Below, piece after piece: positions 1-7,261 of a DNA stretch of 64,000 nucleotides. The DNA lies in NCBI RefSeq assembly GCF_031844685.1, contig NZ_CP134605.1:4523001-4587000 (forward strand), in the 5' to 3' direction. This DNA comes from Streptomyces sp. ITFR-21 (GTDB lineage Bacteria; Actinomycetota; Actinomycetes; Streptomycetales; Streptomycetaceae). The notes beneath the pieces are model-generated. The model was not told the DNA's origin. It did no database searches and saw only the letters and a program-made list of their open reading frames with translations. The translations under genes were made by a program, and so were the position numbers. The first letter of the stretch is position 1. Every line of letters starts with the position of its first letter.

Positions 1-1
1 C

Positions 2-109
2 CAGGAGATGTTCGGGAGCTTGGAGAACTTCGGGCGGGACACCGGGTGTCCTTTCTACGACGACAGGACCCCGGCCATCCCGTGGGCGTTCCGGCGTCTG
101 TCACCGTAG
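2..109 (+). CDS. 3' end of an unrecognised rightward gene (partial)
   Basis: An open frame enters from the left edge and ends at a TAG, giving a 35-residue C-terminus that finishes AIPWAFRRLSP. Almost every codon ends in G or C, as expected for a real high-GC coding region. It is the only rightward coding signal left of the integrase and converges on the holin gene, so it may be host DNA or a rightward phage gene at the left end. The product cannot be named from this fragment. Confidence 0.5.
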   Translation, partial: QEMFGSLENFGRDTGCPFYDDRTPAIPWAFRRLSP

Positions 110-110
110 G

Positions 111-127
111 GCCTCAAAAAATGAGGC
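111..127. terminator. short dyad between convergent genes
   Basis: GCCTCA and TGAGGC form a perfect 6-bp stem around an AAAAA loop (TTTTT on the other strand). It sits between the stop of the rightward partial gene and the stop of the leftward holin, where a bidirectional terminator is expected. There is no run of U after the stem, so termination is inferred from position only. Confidence 0.4.
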
Positions 128-136
128 GGGTAGCCG

Positions 137-442
137 CTAAACGGGCGGCTGACCGTACGGAGTGTTGGGAGTCACGGCGGCGGTTGCCGGCACGACGGCG
201 TCCTTCGTGGAGTAGGACGGAGGGCGGGCCAGGCCGAGGAACCAGCCGAACTTGGGGTTCACGCGCGCTTCCAGGAGCCGGAAGAGCCCGTAGTAGACGG
301 TGATGAATCCGGCCATCAGCGCAGTGGCGAGGGCCTGCTGATTGATGGTGATGTATACGTGCGCGAGCGCCGTTGCCGCGAACCCCACGAGGGTGGGGAT
401 GACGGTGCGCCACAGCGACACGAGCCAGTCGTACACGGTCAT
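137..442 (-). CDS. putative holin
   Basis: This is a 101-residue protein with two hydrophobic segments, about residues 15-31 and 37-57, separated by a short polar turn, and a proline-rich, polar C-terminal tail. Small two-segment membrane proteins directly next to the endolysin are normally holins that permeabilise the cytoplasmic membrane to start lysis. It begins 2 bases after the endolysin stop and is the last gene of the leftward late operon, followed by a dyad. The holin call is inferred from topology and context; there is no diagnostic motif. Two other small membrane proteins upstream (3309-3488 and 3485-3889) are rival or helper candidates. Confidence 0.6.
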   Translation of the reverse strand: MTVYDWLVSLWRTVIPTLVGFAATALAHVYITINQQALATALMAGFITVYYGLFRLLEARVNPKFGWFLGLARPPSYSTKDAVVPATAAVTPNTPYGQPPV

Positions 443-444
443 GT

Positions 445-1194
445 CTAGGCTGCTTTCTTTTCCAGCGCCGCGAGGCGCTTTTCGTAGTCGAGTGCCTTCT
501 TCTCAAGAGCAGCCACCCGGGACTCGATGGTGGGCGTCGGGGTGGTGGGCGGGGTGGTCCCCGGGCTCCAATTCGAGGCGTGCTTGAGACGCTCGGCGAC
601 ACGAGCGCGCATGGAGACCATCGTGAAACCCTTGGGGTCGGACTTCCAATCGCTCCATTCCAGGTGCCCGATTACCGACTTGTCGCCCCACCCGTGGGCG
701 CGACAAATGGCTGCCGATACCCGGGTGATGGCTTCGAGTTGCGCAGCCGGCCAGGGGTCCTTTCCGTCGCCGAGATTTTCGCACTCGAAACCGTAAAAAC
801 GGGCGTTGCCGTCTACGGCGCCGGCACTGCCTTCGTGCTGGTGAGTGGCGGGGGGTGTGCTGGTGTAGCTTTCAGCGATGACGGCGTTCAGCACATTTGC
901 ATCTCCGCCGCCCGCATGGTTCGCCCGTCCGTATCCGACGAGATAGACGGTGCCGTTCTTGGCAATCATTCCGTGGCACAGCGGGCCGGGCAGCTCCGAG
1001 TCGCCGTCCTTGACGTACTGGACCGTGTTGGTTGTGCCTTGGGTGACGGTGTGGTGGATGACCACACCATGGACGGGTCCCCATGCGCCCTTGGCGTTGC
1101 GGTTGTGGGTCGCCCAGGAGCCGACTTCGACGACGGTGACTCCCTCGGCGCGCAGGGCCGAGATGAACGATGCGGAAGTGAGCGGGGTGGCCAT
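445..1194 (-). CDS. endolysin, N-acetylmuramoyl-L-alanine amidase (Amidase_2/PGRP type)
   Basis: This 249-residue protein carries the zinc amidase signature: HHT at residues 47-49 in a VVIHHTV strand, and a second metal-ligand region GHLEWSDWKSDP at about 176-187. It would cleave the amide bond between MurNAc and L-Ala of peptidoglycan at lysis. After a Pro/Thr-rich linker (about 211-222) the last 25 residues are Leu/Lys/Glu heptads (ALEKKALDYEKRLAALEKK), which should form a short coiled coil, perhaps for oligomerisation, in place of a recognisable wall-binding domain. No signal peptide is visible, so export depends on a holin. It follows the 101-aa gene with no gap. Confidence 0.9.
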   Translation of the reverse strand: MATPLTSASFISALRAEGVTVVEVGSWATHNRNAKGAWGPVHGVVIHHTVTQGTTNTVQYVKDGDSELPGPLCHGMIAKNGTVYLVGYGRANHAGGGDANVLNAVIAESYTSTPPATHQHEGSAGAVDGNARFYGFECENLGDGKDPWPAAQLEAITRVSAAICRAHGWGDKSVIGHLEWSDWKSDPKGFTMVSMRARVAERLKHASNWSPGTTPPTTPTPTIESRVAALEKKALDYEKRLAALEKKAA

Positions 1195-1500
1195 TTACTT
1201 CACCTCCGGCCAGGCCCAGTGGCCCGGGTCGGTGCCCTGGGTGCGCGAGGTTGCCCAGTAGTGGTCGTTGCCGTCGAGCGCGACCTGGAGGTTGACCGCG
1301 TCGGAGGGCTCGAAGATTCGGACGACCTGAGCCGGACAGACCTGTCCTTCGGCGGCAGGATTGCCGTGATGGACGATGACGCCCGTGCGCTCGGCGCCGG
1401 GGTTGGCGTCCTGGGCGTCCTTGCGCCTGCGGTTGATGTCGCTGGCGTCCTGGTCGGAGAGTCGGTAGAGGACTATCCGGCCGAGAGTGGGAGTTGGCAC
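1195..1500 (-). CDS. small conserved actinophage-type protein of unknown function
   Basis: This is a 101-residue soluble protein starting at a GTG preceded by GGAGG (GGAGGCCGAGACA-GTG). It begins with a strand-like segment, GRIVLYRLS, followed by a charged NRRRKDAQ stretch, and contains a VIVHHGN segment and a Trp-rich end. I recall similar small proteins near lysis or tail genes of actinobacteriophages, but I cannot assign a function. Its stop abuts the endolysin start, so the two are probably translationally coupled. Confidence 0.75.
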   Translation of the reverse strand: MPTPTLGRIVLYRLSDQDASDINRRRKDAQDANPGAERTGVIVHHGNPAAEGQVCPAQVVRIFEPSDAVNLQVALDGNDHYWATSRTQGTDPGHWAWPEVK

Positions 1501-1513
1501 TGTCTCGGCCTCC

Positions 1514-3319
1514 TTACGAAGCGGGGGTGGTGCCCGTGACGGACGGGCTGGACTTGGCGCCCTCGCCGACGCTGTTCACGGCGGCCACGGTGATCGAGTA
1601 CGCAGTGGAGGGCGTGTAGCCGGTGAGGGTGGTGGAGTTGGTGCCGGCCGGGACCGTGGCCTTGAGCGTCGAGCCGTCATAGACCCGGTGAGCGGTGACG
1701 GCCGGCTGGGCACCGGTCGGCGGAGTCCAGGCAACGTCCATGCCGGTGGCGGTCACGTTGGTCACGCCGACGGACGTGGGGGCACCGGGCACGGCGTTGG
1801 TCTTGCCCGTGATCGCGGTGGACTTCACCGACTCGCCGACGGAGTTCGTGGCGGTCACGGTGATGGAGTAGCTCTGGCCGGCGGTGTAACCGGTGACGGT
1901 GCCGCTGGCGTTGGGCGCGTTGACGTCGCCCTTGTTGGTGCTGCCCTGGTAGAGCGTGTACTTGGTGACCGGCGGGTCCATCGTGATCGCGTTCCACTGG
2001 ACGGGGACGCTGGTCGTGGAGGGGCTGCCGCTGAGTGCGAGGCCGGTGGGGGCAGCAGGCGCGGCGGGGGTGGGAACGGTGCCGGTCAGTGCGGTGGAGG
2101 CCGGCCCCACACCGAGGCTGTTGCCGGCGACGACGGTGAAGCTGTACGCCTGGCCGGCCTTGTAGGACAGCGTGATGTGCGGCGCGGTGCCGAGCGGGGC
2201 GTCGACCGTGGCGACCTTGCGGACGCCGTCGTAGACCGCGTAGTACGTCGGGCTGCCGTTGGTGGGTCCGATGGATGGTGCGGCGAGGGTGAGCTTGACC
2301 TGGCCGCCGACGACCGGGGACTCCGTGAGGGTCGGCGTCCCTGCCTTGCCGGGGACAGCCGTGGCCGGAGGAATCTGGCTGCGCAACACGATGGAGAACG
2401 GCCCCGTGGAGGTGCCGTTGGCATCGGTGCGGACGGCGCGGACCTTGAGGGCCAGGAGTTGGTCAGGCACGGTGAAGTTCGGAGTGGTGTACGTGACGGT
2501 CTGCGCGCTGCCACTGGGCTGGTTGATCTCGCCGAGCTTGACGTCGCCGAGTTCGAGGCCGATGCGGGCGGGGTCCATGGGGACGTCCGTCTCGCGAGAG
2601 GGGTTGGTGTAGACCTCGTACTTGGTGACGTTGAGCTGCTTCTGCCAGCGCAGGGAGATGGGGCCGCCGCCGCTGGAGGTGATGACCGGCAGAGGTCCCG
2701 CGAACTGAAGGTCGTTGACCGGTCCGGGCGGCAGGGTGTTGTGCTGCTGGTCGTAGCCGACGGCCGGCGTGGTGATGGTCAGCGGGTCGCTCGCCGCGCC
2801 GTAGACGTCGTCGTGGTTGTAGGCCGCGACGGTGACGGTGTAGGAGGTCTCCGGCTGGATACGGACCCACTGCGGGTGGACGGGGTCGGTCCGGTCCCAG
2901 TAGCCGGTGATCAGGGCGTCGGTGTCGCCTCCGGGCACTGTGACGTCGCCCTCGCCGACGATGGTGACGCGGTGGCCGGCAATGTAGATGTGGTCCAGCC
3001 CCCGGCTGCCGAGGCTGTAGCCGCCCTGATCGGGCAGCGGCGGCAGCGGCGGCATCTTGGAGTGCGCCGCGATTTCACCGATGTTCGAGTGCCAGTAGAG
3101 CTGGACTTCGTGGGGCTGGACGCGGCCGGCGCCGGTGGGCTGGCCGTCGGCGGTCTTGTACCAGGTGGGCTTCGGGGGAACGACGCTGTCGCCGTAATCG
3201 ACGGGCCGTTCCGCGACACGCTCTTCGGCGGTCAGGGGCTCCTCGACGAGGCCGACCGCTGACCCCGGCTCTGCCGTCAGCGCCGTATTCGTCTCAAGGT
3301 GCCACTTCTCATTCGCCAT
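1514..3319 (-). CDS. fibronectin type III repeat protein, probable virion/tail adhesin
   Basis: The protein has about 601 residues. The C-terminal two thirds is a run of about four to five fibronectin type III-like domains, recognisable by recurring YTVTVAA / YSITVTATNSVGE / YSITVAAVNSVGE strands with PxAPT-like linkers. The N-terminal 150 residues are different and include a DHIYIAGHRVTIVGEGDV segment. FN3 repeats in phages usually decorate tail or capsid proteins and bind surface carbohydrate weakly. The ATG at 3319 is chosen because AGAAAGG lies 8 bases upstream; an earlier in-frame start would overlap the preceding gene by 41 bases. It sits next to the lysis genes, far from the main tail operon, so a virion role is inferred. 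Confidence 0.75.
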   Translation of the reverse strand: MANEKWHLETNTALTAEPGSAVGLVEEPLTAEERVAERPVDYGDSVVPPKPTWYKTADGQPTGAGRVQPHEVQLYWHSNIGEIAAHSKMPPLPPLPDQGGYSLGSRGLDHIYIAGHRVTIVGEGDVTVPGGDTDALITGYWDRTDPVHPQWVRIQPETSYTVTVAAYNHDDVYGAASDPLTITTPAVGYDQQHNTLPPGPVNDLQFAGPLPVITSSGGGPISLRWQKQLNVTKYEVYTNPSRETDVPMDPARIGLELGDVKLGEINQPSGSAQTVTYTTPNFTVPDQLLALKVRAVRTDANGTSTGPFSIVLRSQIPPATAVPGKAGTPTLTESPVVGGQVKLTLAAPSIGPTNGSPTYYAVYDGVRKVATVDAPLGTAPHITLSYKAGQAYSFTVVAGNSLGVGPASTALTGTVPTPAAPAAPTGLALSGSPSTTSVPVQWNAITMDPPVTKYTLYQGSTNKGDVNAPNASGTVTGYTAGQSYSITVTATNSVGESVKSTAITGKTNAVPGAPTSVGVTNVTATGMDVAWTPPTGAQPAVTAHRVYDGSTLKATVPAGTNSTTLTGYTPSTAYSITVAAVNSVGEGAKSSPSVTGTTPAS

Positions 3320-3488
3320 CAGCAGGGCCTTTCTCGGCAGTTGGTTCAATCTCCGCGTCGTGGTCCGGTCGACGCGGGACCGGCGGAGGATCTTCGGGGA
3401 TGTACCTGGCGATCAGCCGGAAAATGACGAGCCCGATGGCGCTGACCAGAATGGACACCATCTGAGCCGCCACGTCGCTCATGTTCAT
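3309..3488 (-). CDS. small membrane protein, holin-like
   Basis: This is a 59-residue protein with one clear transmembrane helix (SILVSAIGLVIFRLIARYI, about residues 11-29) and a highly charged, proline-rich C-terminal tail. The start at 3488 overlaps the previous stop by ATGA and has GGGAG upstream. Single-helix proteins with charged tails in the lysis region are often class III holins, antiholins or holin partners. Function is inferred from topology and position only. Confidence 0.65.
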   Translation of the reverse strand: MNMSDVAAQMVSILVSAIGLVIFRLIARYIPEDPPPVPRRPDHDAEIEPTAEKGPADGE

Positions 3489-3889
3489 GGCCGCTCCCGC
3501 ATGTGGCGCAGCCACGCCGAAAAGGCCGCGAGGGAAACACCGGCGAAAGCAGCCACATTGGCGAACTGCATCCAGAGATTGGCCGGGGAGTTGATCAGCG
3601 AAATCGACGCGAACGCGAGCAGATAAGCGCCCAGGTATCCCATGAGGCGAAGACTCGACGTCTTCAGCGAATAGACCGTCGAGACCACCCCGAGGGCGAC
3701 GCCGAAGGTGGTGTACACCAGCGCGATGCAGTAAGCGACGCTGTCATTCGACGCGTCCACGACAGAGAAGGGCGTGGACCCGAGAGCCTTCTGAAGGGCG
3801 GCGGCTGCCGTGAAGACGCTCAGCCCCGCGCCGAGGATCTTCTTGGTCACCGCTGGCGGGTAGAGGTACCCGCTGCACTCTCGCTTCAC
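3485..3889 (-). CDS. four-helix membrane protein, unknown
   Basis: About 134 residues from a GTG at 3889, which lies directly after the upstream stop. Four hydrophobic stretches are visible (LGAGLSVFTAAAALQ, CIALVYTTFGVALGVV, LGAYLLAFASISLI, VAAFAGVSLAAFSAWL), with a positively charged end RHMRERP. It could be a holin or a lysis-associated/superinfection membrane protein. A TTG at 3931 would extend it into the neighbouring gene and is less likely. No family is recognised. Confidence 0.6.
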   Translation of the reverse strand: MKRECSGYLYPPAVTKKILGAGLSVFTAAAALQKALGSTPFSVVDASNDSVAYCIALVYTTFGVALGVVSTVYSLKTSSLRLMGYLGAYLLAFASISLINSPANLWMQFANVAAFAGVSLAAFSAWLRHMRERP

Positions 3890-3890
3890 G

Positions 3891-4127
3891 TCACATCCCG
3901 AGGTCGAGGTGGGGTGCCGGGGTCGGCACAAAGTTCGGAGTGGAGACCGGCCGGCCGTCGGGGAGGTGCTTCACCGGGGCCTCGTGGATGCCGTGCCATC
4001 GGTCGTCCAGGTCGCGGCGGACGGCGTACGTGGCCGCCTCGACGACGCCGCCACGATCGGTGACGACCTTCTTGTAGGCGCCGTCAGTGAGACCCTCTTC
4101 GAGGTCTCCGGAAAGGGAACGCGGCAT
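3891..4127 (-). CDS. small hypothetical protein
   Basis: 78 residues, starting MPRSLSGDLEEG. An in-frame GTG at 4247 is possible, but the extra 40 codons lose the strong G/C third-position bias, while an overlapping frame (4136-4237) keeps it; the ATG at 4127 is therefore preferred. The protein is charged, ends with a Pro-rich tail, and contains RDLDDRWHGIHEAPVKHLPDGRPV. No domain is recognised. It belongs to a cluster of small genes (3.9-6.8 kb) of probable late function. Confidence 0.6.
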   Translation of the reverse strand: MPRSLSGDLEEGLTDGAYKKVVTDRGGVVEAATYAVRRDLDDRWHGIHEAPVKHLPDGRPVSTPNFVPTPAPHLDLGM

Positions 4128-4135
4128 CGCGTAGC

Positions 4136-4237
4136 TCACTTCGGACCACCCGCCTTCTTCTTCGCGATCGTCTTCATCAGGAACCGCGCCTTTTCCTTGC
4201 AGCGCAGCCAGATGCTGTAGAGGTTCGGCAGGCGCAT
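4136..4237 (-). CDS. 33-residue basic protein
   Basis: A very short open frame encoding 33 residues, beginning MRLPNLYSIWL and ending AKKKAGGPK. Its ATG overlaps the preceding TGA (TGATG), 30 of 33 sense codons end in G or C (the exceptions are GAA and two GGT), and the next gene starts 8 bases after its stop, so it fits the operon better than the longer overlapping frame. It is rich in Lys/Arg with an amphipathic N-terminal half. Function is unknown. Confidence 0.6.
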   Translation of the reverse strand: MRLPNLYSIWLRCKEKARFLMKTIAKKKAGGPK

Positions 4238-4485
4238 CAGCCGTCACCGAGCTTTCGGACAGCGGGAGCCGCGCGCTTCTTGGACGATCCGGAGGCGATG
4301 CCGGCGCCCATCGGGCGGCCCACGGAAACCCCGGCAGCGAACTCGGACGTGGTCGAGGGGGCCTTTGGGGCGTAAGCGCCCTTGGTGCGCTGGTCCTGGA
4401 GATTCGACTTGCCGTGGGTTACTCCAGTGACGTTGTCGCCCCGGCCGGTCCGGCGGCGGTCAGTGGTACGGGTTGCCTTGGGCAT
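4237..4485 (-). CDS. basic, low-complexity small protein
   Basis: 82 residues, rich in Arg, Lys, Gly, Ala and Thr (starts MPKATRTTDRRRTGRG, ends with SSKKRAAPAVRKLGDG). Such basic disordered proteins in phage operons may bind nucleic acid or be virion internal proteins, but nothing diagnostic is present. It is flanked by overlapping genes on both sides. Confidence 0.6.
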   Translation of the reverse strand: MPKATRTTDRRRTGRGDNVTGVTHGKSNLQDQRTKGAYAPKAPSTTSEFAAGVSVGRPMGAGIASGSSKKRAAPAVRKLGDG

Positions 4486-4486
4486 T

Positions 4487-4780
4487 TCAGATCACTCCCA
4501 GAGCGGGGTACGAGGTCGCGGAATACCCGGACTGGCGCTGGCTGTAGTCGACGCGACTGCCCGGGTAGACCTCGTCCAGTCGGGCGATATCGGAAATTCC
4601 GAGAATGTGCTGCCGATACCCGAACCTCGGAGGAGTTCGACCAATGTTCGGGATGGGCGGCTTGATGCGTCGCACGGCATCCGGGGGCATGTCGGTCCAC
4701 TCGCGCAGGTAGTTGGTGACCTGCTGCTCCTGGAGTGACGACCAGGGGCGGTGCGCGTACATGGAATCCTGGGAGAGCAC
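4487..4780 (-). CDS. hypothetical protein
   Basis: About 97 residues. A GGAGG lies 8 bases before a GTG at 4780, which is taken as the start; an ATG at 4786 overlapping the upstream stop and a GTG at 4789 are alternatives. The protein contains DMPPDAVRRIKPPIPNIGRT and a Tyr/Ser-rich end (DYSQRQSGYSATSYPALGVI). No family is recognised. It follows the 189-residue gene with stop/start overlap. Confidence 0.6.
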   Translation of the reverse strand: MLSQDSMYAHRPWSSLQEQQVTNYLREWTDMPPDAVRRIKPPIPNIGRTPPRFGYRQHILGISDIARLDEVYPGSRVDYSQRQSGYSATSYPALGVI

Positions 4781-4785
4781 CGCCA

Positions 4786-5355
4786 TCACCTCCAGGCCGG
4801 CTTGAAACGCATGAGCTGCGCGCGACGCTGCTCGTTGACAGCCGTGAAAGGCGGAGTGATTTCCTGGGTGTACACCCGCTGAGCAGTGGCGAATCGAGCC
4901 TCCGTGGAGACGAGAGTCTCCGACTTGCCGTCATTTACGAGCGGCGAGCCGATGAAGCTGCCTCGCTGTGTCCACCGCTCGCCGCGCGCCTGGGCTTCGA
5001 GAGCTGCCGTCGGATTGACGTCGTCGGTCCAGTAGTAATCCACCGGGTCTACGCGCTCCCCCTTGTGCACGCCGCGCTGGTAGCTGCGCTGAGTGGCCCG
5101 GTTCCCGATGGAATTGAGAAGCCGGTCCTGGCGGCGGGTTCCGGCGCCGATCGTCCCGAGATACCCATCCGGGTATTCGGCACTGGGGACATGCCCGGTC
5201 TCCATCAGCCGGCGGGCGTCGAGAATGTCTCGGGCGCCGGTCATGAGGAATCCGCCCGAGCCTCCGGTGTACGTCACCGCGCCGCTGACCGGTGCCTGGT
5301 ACGGCGGGTTGTACGAGAGGTTGGCGTTGGCGCCTGCACGCTGGGGGTAGCTCAT
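4786..5355 (-). CDS. hypothetical protein, possibly virion-associated
   Basis: 189 residues from an ATG that overlaps the upstream stop (ATGA). The sequence is polar, with Gly/Asn/Tyr-rich N-terminus (NANLSYNPPYQAPVSGA) and many Arg/Gln in the middle (GAGTRRQDRLLNSIGNRATQ). It resembles small head- or tail-associated proteins encoded in blocks of overlapping genes, but no domain can be named. An in-frame upstream extension to 5496 would overlap the neighbour by 145 bases and is rejected. Confidence 0.65.
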   Translation of the reverse strand: MSYPQRAGANANLSYNPPYQAPVSGAVTYTGGSGGFLMTGARDILDARRLMETGHVPSAEYPDGYLGTIGAGTRRQDRLLNSIGNRATQRSYQRGVHKGERVDPVDYYWTDDVNPTAALEAQARGERWTQRGSFIGSPLVNDGKSETLVSTEARFATAQRVYTQEITPPFTAVNEQRRAQLMRFKPAWR

Positions 5356-5948
5356 GCCTTGTTCCACCCCCGACTGGTCTTGAAGAGGGGATTGCCGGAG
5401 CGGGCCGGGTCGGTCGCGGCACGATTCACCGAGGTGACGGCGCGAGCGCCCAGCCCGACGGCCAGGCCGCCCATACGCCCTGCTCGTCCCACCCATGCCG
5501 GCGCCTGGGGCCGTACGGGGGGTGTGCTGGCTGGCACGGGGCCCGGCTGTGCAGGGGCCGGTGCCAGGGGCGCGGGACGGCTGTACGTGGAGGACCGGTT
5601 GGGGTCGGGTGCCGGACCGAAGCGCTGGCCGGCTGCCTGGTAGGCGGAACGGTTGATCGTCACGGCGGGCCGGTCGGGAGCGGGCGCCGCAGAGGGCGCG
5701 GCGGCCGGGGCCGGCCAGTGAGTGGGAGCAGGGCCTGCGGCCGAGGGGGAAGCGGGGCCGCTCGGGGTCGGACCGAGCATGCTGATCTCCGGCTGCGTCC
5801 AGGTCGGGCTGGAGGAGGCAGCCGGTGCCGGGTCGGAGGGAGGCGGCGGGGGTGTGACGCGCTGGCTGGCCATGGACCGTGTGCTCATGCCGGGGAGGGC
5901 GTGCTGAGCGGTGTGGAACTGCTGGCCGTTGAAGTTGGCGAGTCCCAT
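5352..5948 (-). CDS. proline/alanine-rich protein
   Basis: 198 residues, dominated by Pro, Ala and Ser between about 30 and 150 (PPPPPSDPAPAASSSP and PAPAAAPSAAPAPDRPA), with short ordered ends. GGGAGGTGACCTC precedes the ATG. The composition implies an extended disordered linker or surface protein. Whether it is a structural decoration or a scaffold is unknown. Confidence 0.65.
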   Translation of the reverse strand: MGLANFNGQQFHTAQHALPGMSTRSMASQRVTPPPPPSDPAPAASSSPTWTQPEISMLGPTPSGPASPSAAGPAPTHWPAPAAAPSAAPAPDRPAVTINRSAYQAAGQRFGPAPDPNRSSTYSRPAPLAPAPAQPGPVPASTPPVRPQAPAWVGRAGRMGGLAVGLGARAVTSVNRAATDPARSGNPLFKTSRGWNKA

Positions 5949-5952
5949 GAGG

Positions 5953-6159
5953 TCACCTCCCGGTTGATGCGGCGCCGTGTGCGAATTCCTGGAGCGTCGG
6001 GCCCCGTTCGAGCCCGGCGTTGAAACCGAATGAGGAGTCGGCCTGCTGGTCCATGTCGGAGCGGCTCGGGGCGACGGCCAGGGAGCCGGTGGTCGCGGAG
6101 CCGGTCAAGGGCAGGGAGGCGGTGCGAGGGCTGCTGGGGGAAGTGACGCCAGTGCTCAT
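5953..6159 (-). CDS. small Ser/Thr-rich hypothetical protein
   Basis: 68 residues, beginning MSTGVTSPSSPRTAS, with low complexity in its first half and GPTLQEFAHGAASTGR at the end. The ATG overlaps the stop of the preceding gene by ATGA. No family is recognised. Composition is similar to its neighbours in this block of short overlapping genes. Confidence 0.6.
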   Translation of the reverse strand: MSTGVTSPSSPRTASLPLTGSATTGSLAVAPSRSDMDQQADSSFGFNAGLERGPTLQEFAHGAASTGR

Positions 6160-6416
6160 GAACGGGCCCACCCCATGTCGTCTGCGGGGCCGGGAGCCGA
6201 GGCCGGCCCGGAGTTTCCGCCGCCGCCCTGCATGGCGTGAGCCGCCGACGAGCCGAACTGCATGGCGGACAGCACCCGGCTGCCGCTGCCGGCCGACCTG
6301 GTCCCGGCGCTGATTGCACCCGAGCGTGCAGCGGCGGTGACGGCGGTGCCAGCCGCTTCCCGGGCCCCGACGGACAGGGCGGCGCGGCCGAGCATGCCGG
6401 CGAGGAGAGGCCACAT
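6156..6416 (-). CDS. Ala/Gly/Ser-rich small protein
   Basis: 86 residues with an N-terminal hydrophobic stretch (MWPLLAGMLGRAALSVG) followed by an Ala/Gly/Ser-rich region and an acidic end. The N-terminus could be a membrane anchor or an amphipathic helix. Unknown function; coupled to the next gene by ATGA. Confidence 0.55.
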   Translation of the reverse strand: MWPLLAGMLGRAALSVGAREAAGTAVTAAARSGAISAGTRSAGSGSRVLSAMQFGSSAAHAMQGGGGNSGPASAPGPADDMGWARS

Positions 6417-6419
6417 GGG

Positions 6420-6794
6420 TCAGCCCGCCTTGTAGCCGGTGGACCCGCCCGCGCGGAAGTTGTCCTGCTCGCCGAACGCGCTGCGGACCTTGCGGGAGCT
6501 GGTGGTCGCGCAGCACGGGCAGCCGGGGCCGTGGTAAGAGCGGGCGACGGAGACGACACCGGCCGGGCCGTAGGTCTCGGCGGCCGACGTGGTCCGCTGG
6601 CTGCGGTGGGCGGCGTCCTTCACGGTCGGGTCCTGGTCCTTGGACAGCCCGGAGCGCGAGCGGGAGATGCCGTTGGTGGGTCGGACCCAGGTCACGCGGT
6701 GGGAATCGTCGCCCATGGTCGGGAACTCACCGGTGCTCAGGGAGTTGACGGTGCTCGTCCTGCCCTTGTTGGGCGGGGTCCAGTGCTGGCTCAT
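6420..6794 (-). CDS. hypothetical protein with CPCC motif
   Basis: 124 residues, Ser/Thr/Arg-rich, containing GPGCPCCATTSS near residue 90-101, which could bind metal or form a disulphide. GGAGGAGAAC directly precedes the ATG. It is the first gene of the block running left to the lysis cassette. The 117 bases upstream (6795-6911) hold no gene and may carry a promoter, but no convincing -35/-10 pair was found. Confidence 0.6.
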   Translation of the reverse strand: MSQHWTPPNKGRTSTVNSLSTGEFPTMGDDSHRVTWVRPTNGISRSRSGLSKDQDPTVKDAAHRSQRTTSAAETYGPAGVVSVARSYHGPGCPCCATTSSRKVRSAFGEQDNFRAGGSTGYKAG

Positions 6795-6911
6795 GTTCTC
6801 CTCCGCGTGGCGGTCGGGGCCCTGGAGATGCTGAACACGAGTGATGTATGAGTTAGTGACGACTGGGCCTGCTGTCGGGAGTTTAGGTCTGCGCAGTTTT
6901 CGGCGAATATT

Positions 6912-7199
6912 TCACGAGCCCATGACCCGGATCGCGATGCCGAGGATGTCGCCTTGAGGTGACTTGCTGCGGAAGAAGGAAATCTCCTCCGTCAGGCGAG
7001 TTCCGAACGAGCTTACGAAGGACTGAGCGATGGGGATTGCCTTGACCGACTGATTGACTGCGCCTGCACCAACGGGCTTCAGTACGACGACGTGGCCGGC
7101 GTTGATGGCATGGGCAATCGCAGATCCGAGTTCGGGCGCCGGAGTCGTCGACTTGACCCGGAACTCCTTCTCGGAGACCGCGTCCGATTGAGTCTGCAC
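6912..7199 (-). CDS. SpoVS-like (Alba-fold type) protein
   Basis: 95 residues from a GTG at 7199 with AGGGAG 8 bases upstream. The core reads FRVKSTTPAPELGSAIAHAI then VVVLKPVGAGAVNQSVKAIPIAQSF, matching the SpoVS family signature GAGAxNQAVKAIAIAR, here at residues 44-58. SpoVS proteins are small dimeric proteins of the Alba-like fold that affect sporulation in Bacillus and septation/development in other genera; nucleic-acid binding is suspected. In a prophage of a sporulating actinomycete it might act on host development or bind phage nucleic acid. An ATG at 7217 is possible but lacks a ribosome site and lies inside a hairpin. Family call from motif, role inferred. Confidence 0.75.
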   Translation of the reverse strand: MQTQSDAVSEKEFRVKSTTPAPELGSAIAHAINAGHVVVLKPVGAGAVNQSVKAIPIAQSFVSSFGTRLTEEISFFRSKSPQGDILGIAIRVMGS

Positions 7200-7207
7200 G
7201 ATGAATA

Positions 7208-7236
7208 CTCCCTGCATCTTTTGCTGATGCAGGGAG
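7208..7236 (-). promoter_or_regulatory. 10-bp stem-loop overlapping the ribosome site of the SpoVS-like gene
   Basis: CTCCCTGCAT and ATGCAGGGAG are perfect inverted repeats separated by 9 bases. In the leftward transcript the 3' arm contains the AGGGAG that would serve the GTG start at 7199. The stem could hide the ribosome site until opened, or could act as a weak terminator after the RuvC-like gene; there is no U run, so the first reading is preferred. Confidence 0.55.
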
Positions 7237-7261
7237 CGTAGGCGTCGGCAATTAATTCTCG

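Noticed and set aside
1487-3262. Rightward frame of 591 codons opposite the FN3-repeat gene
   Set aside because: Low-complexity Gly/Asp/Val/Arg translation caused by high GC on the antisense strand of a repeat gene.
4128-4247. N-terminal extension of the 3891-4127 gene from a GTG at 4247
   Set aside because: Third codon positions lose G/C bias there, while the overlapping 33-residue frame keeps it and is stop/start coupled.
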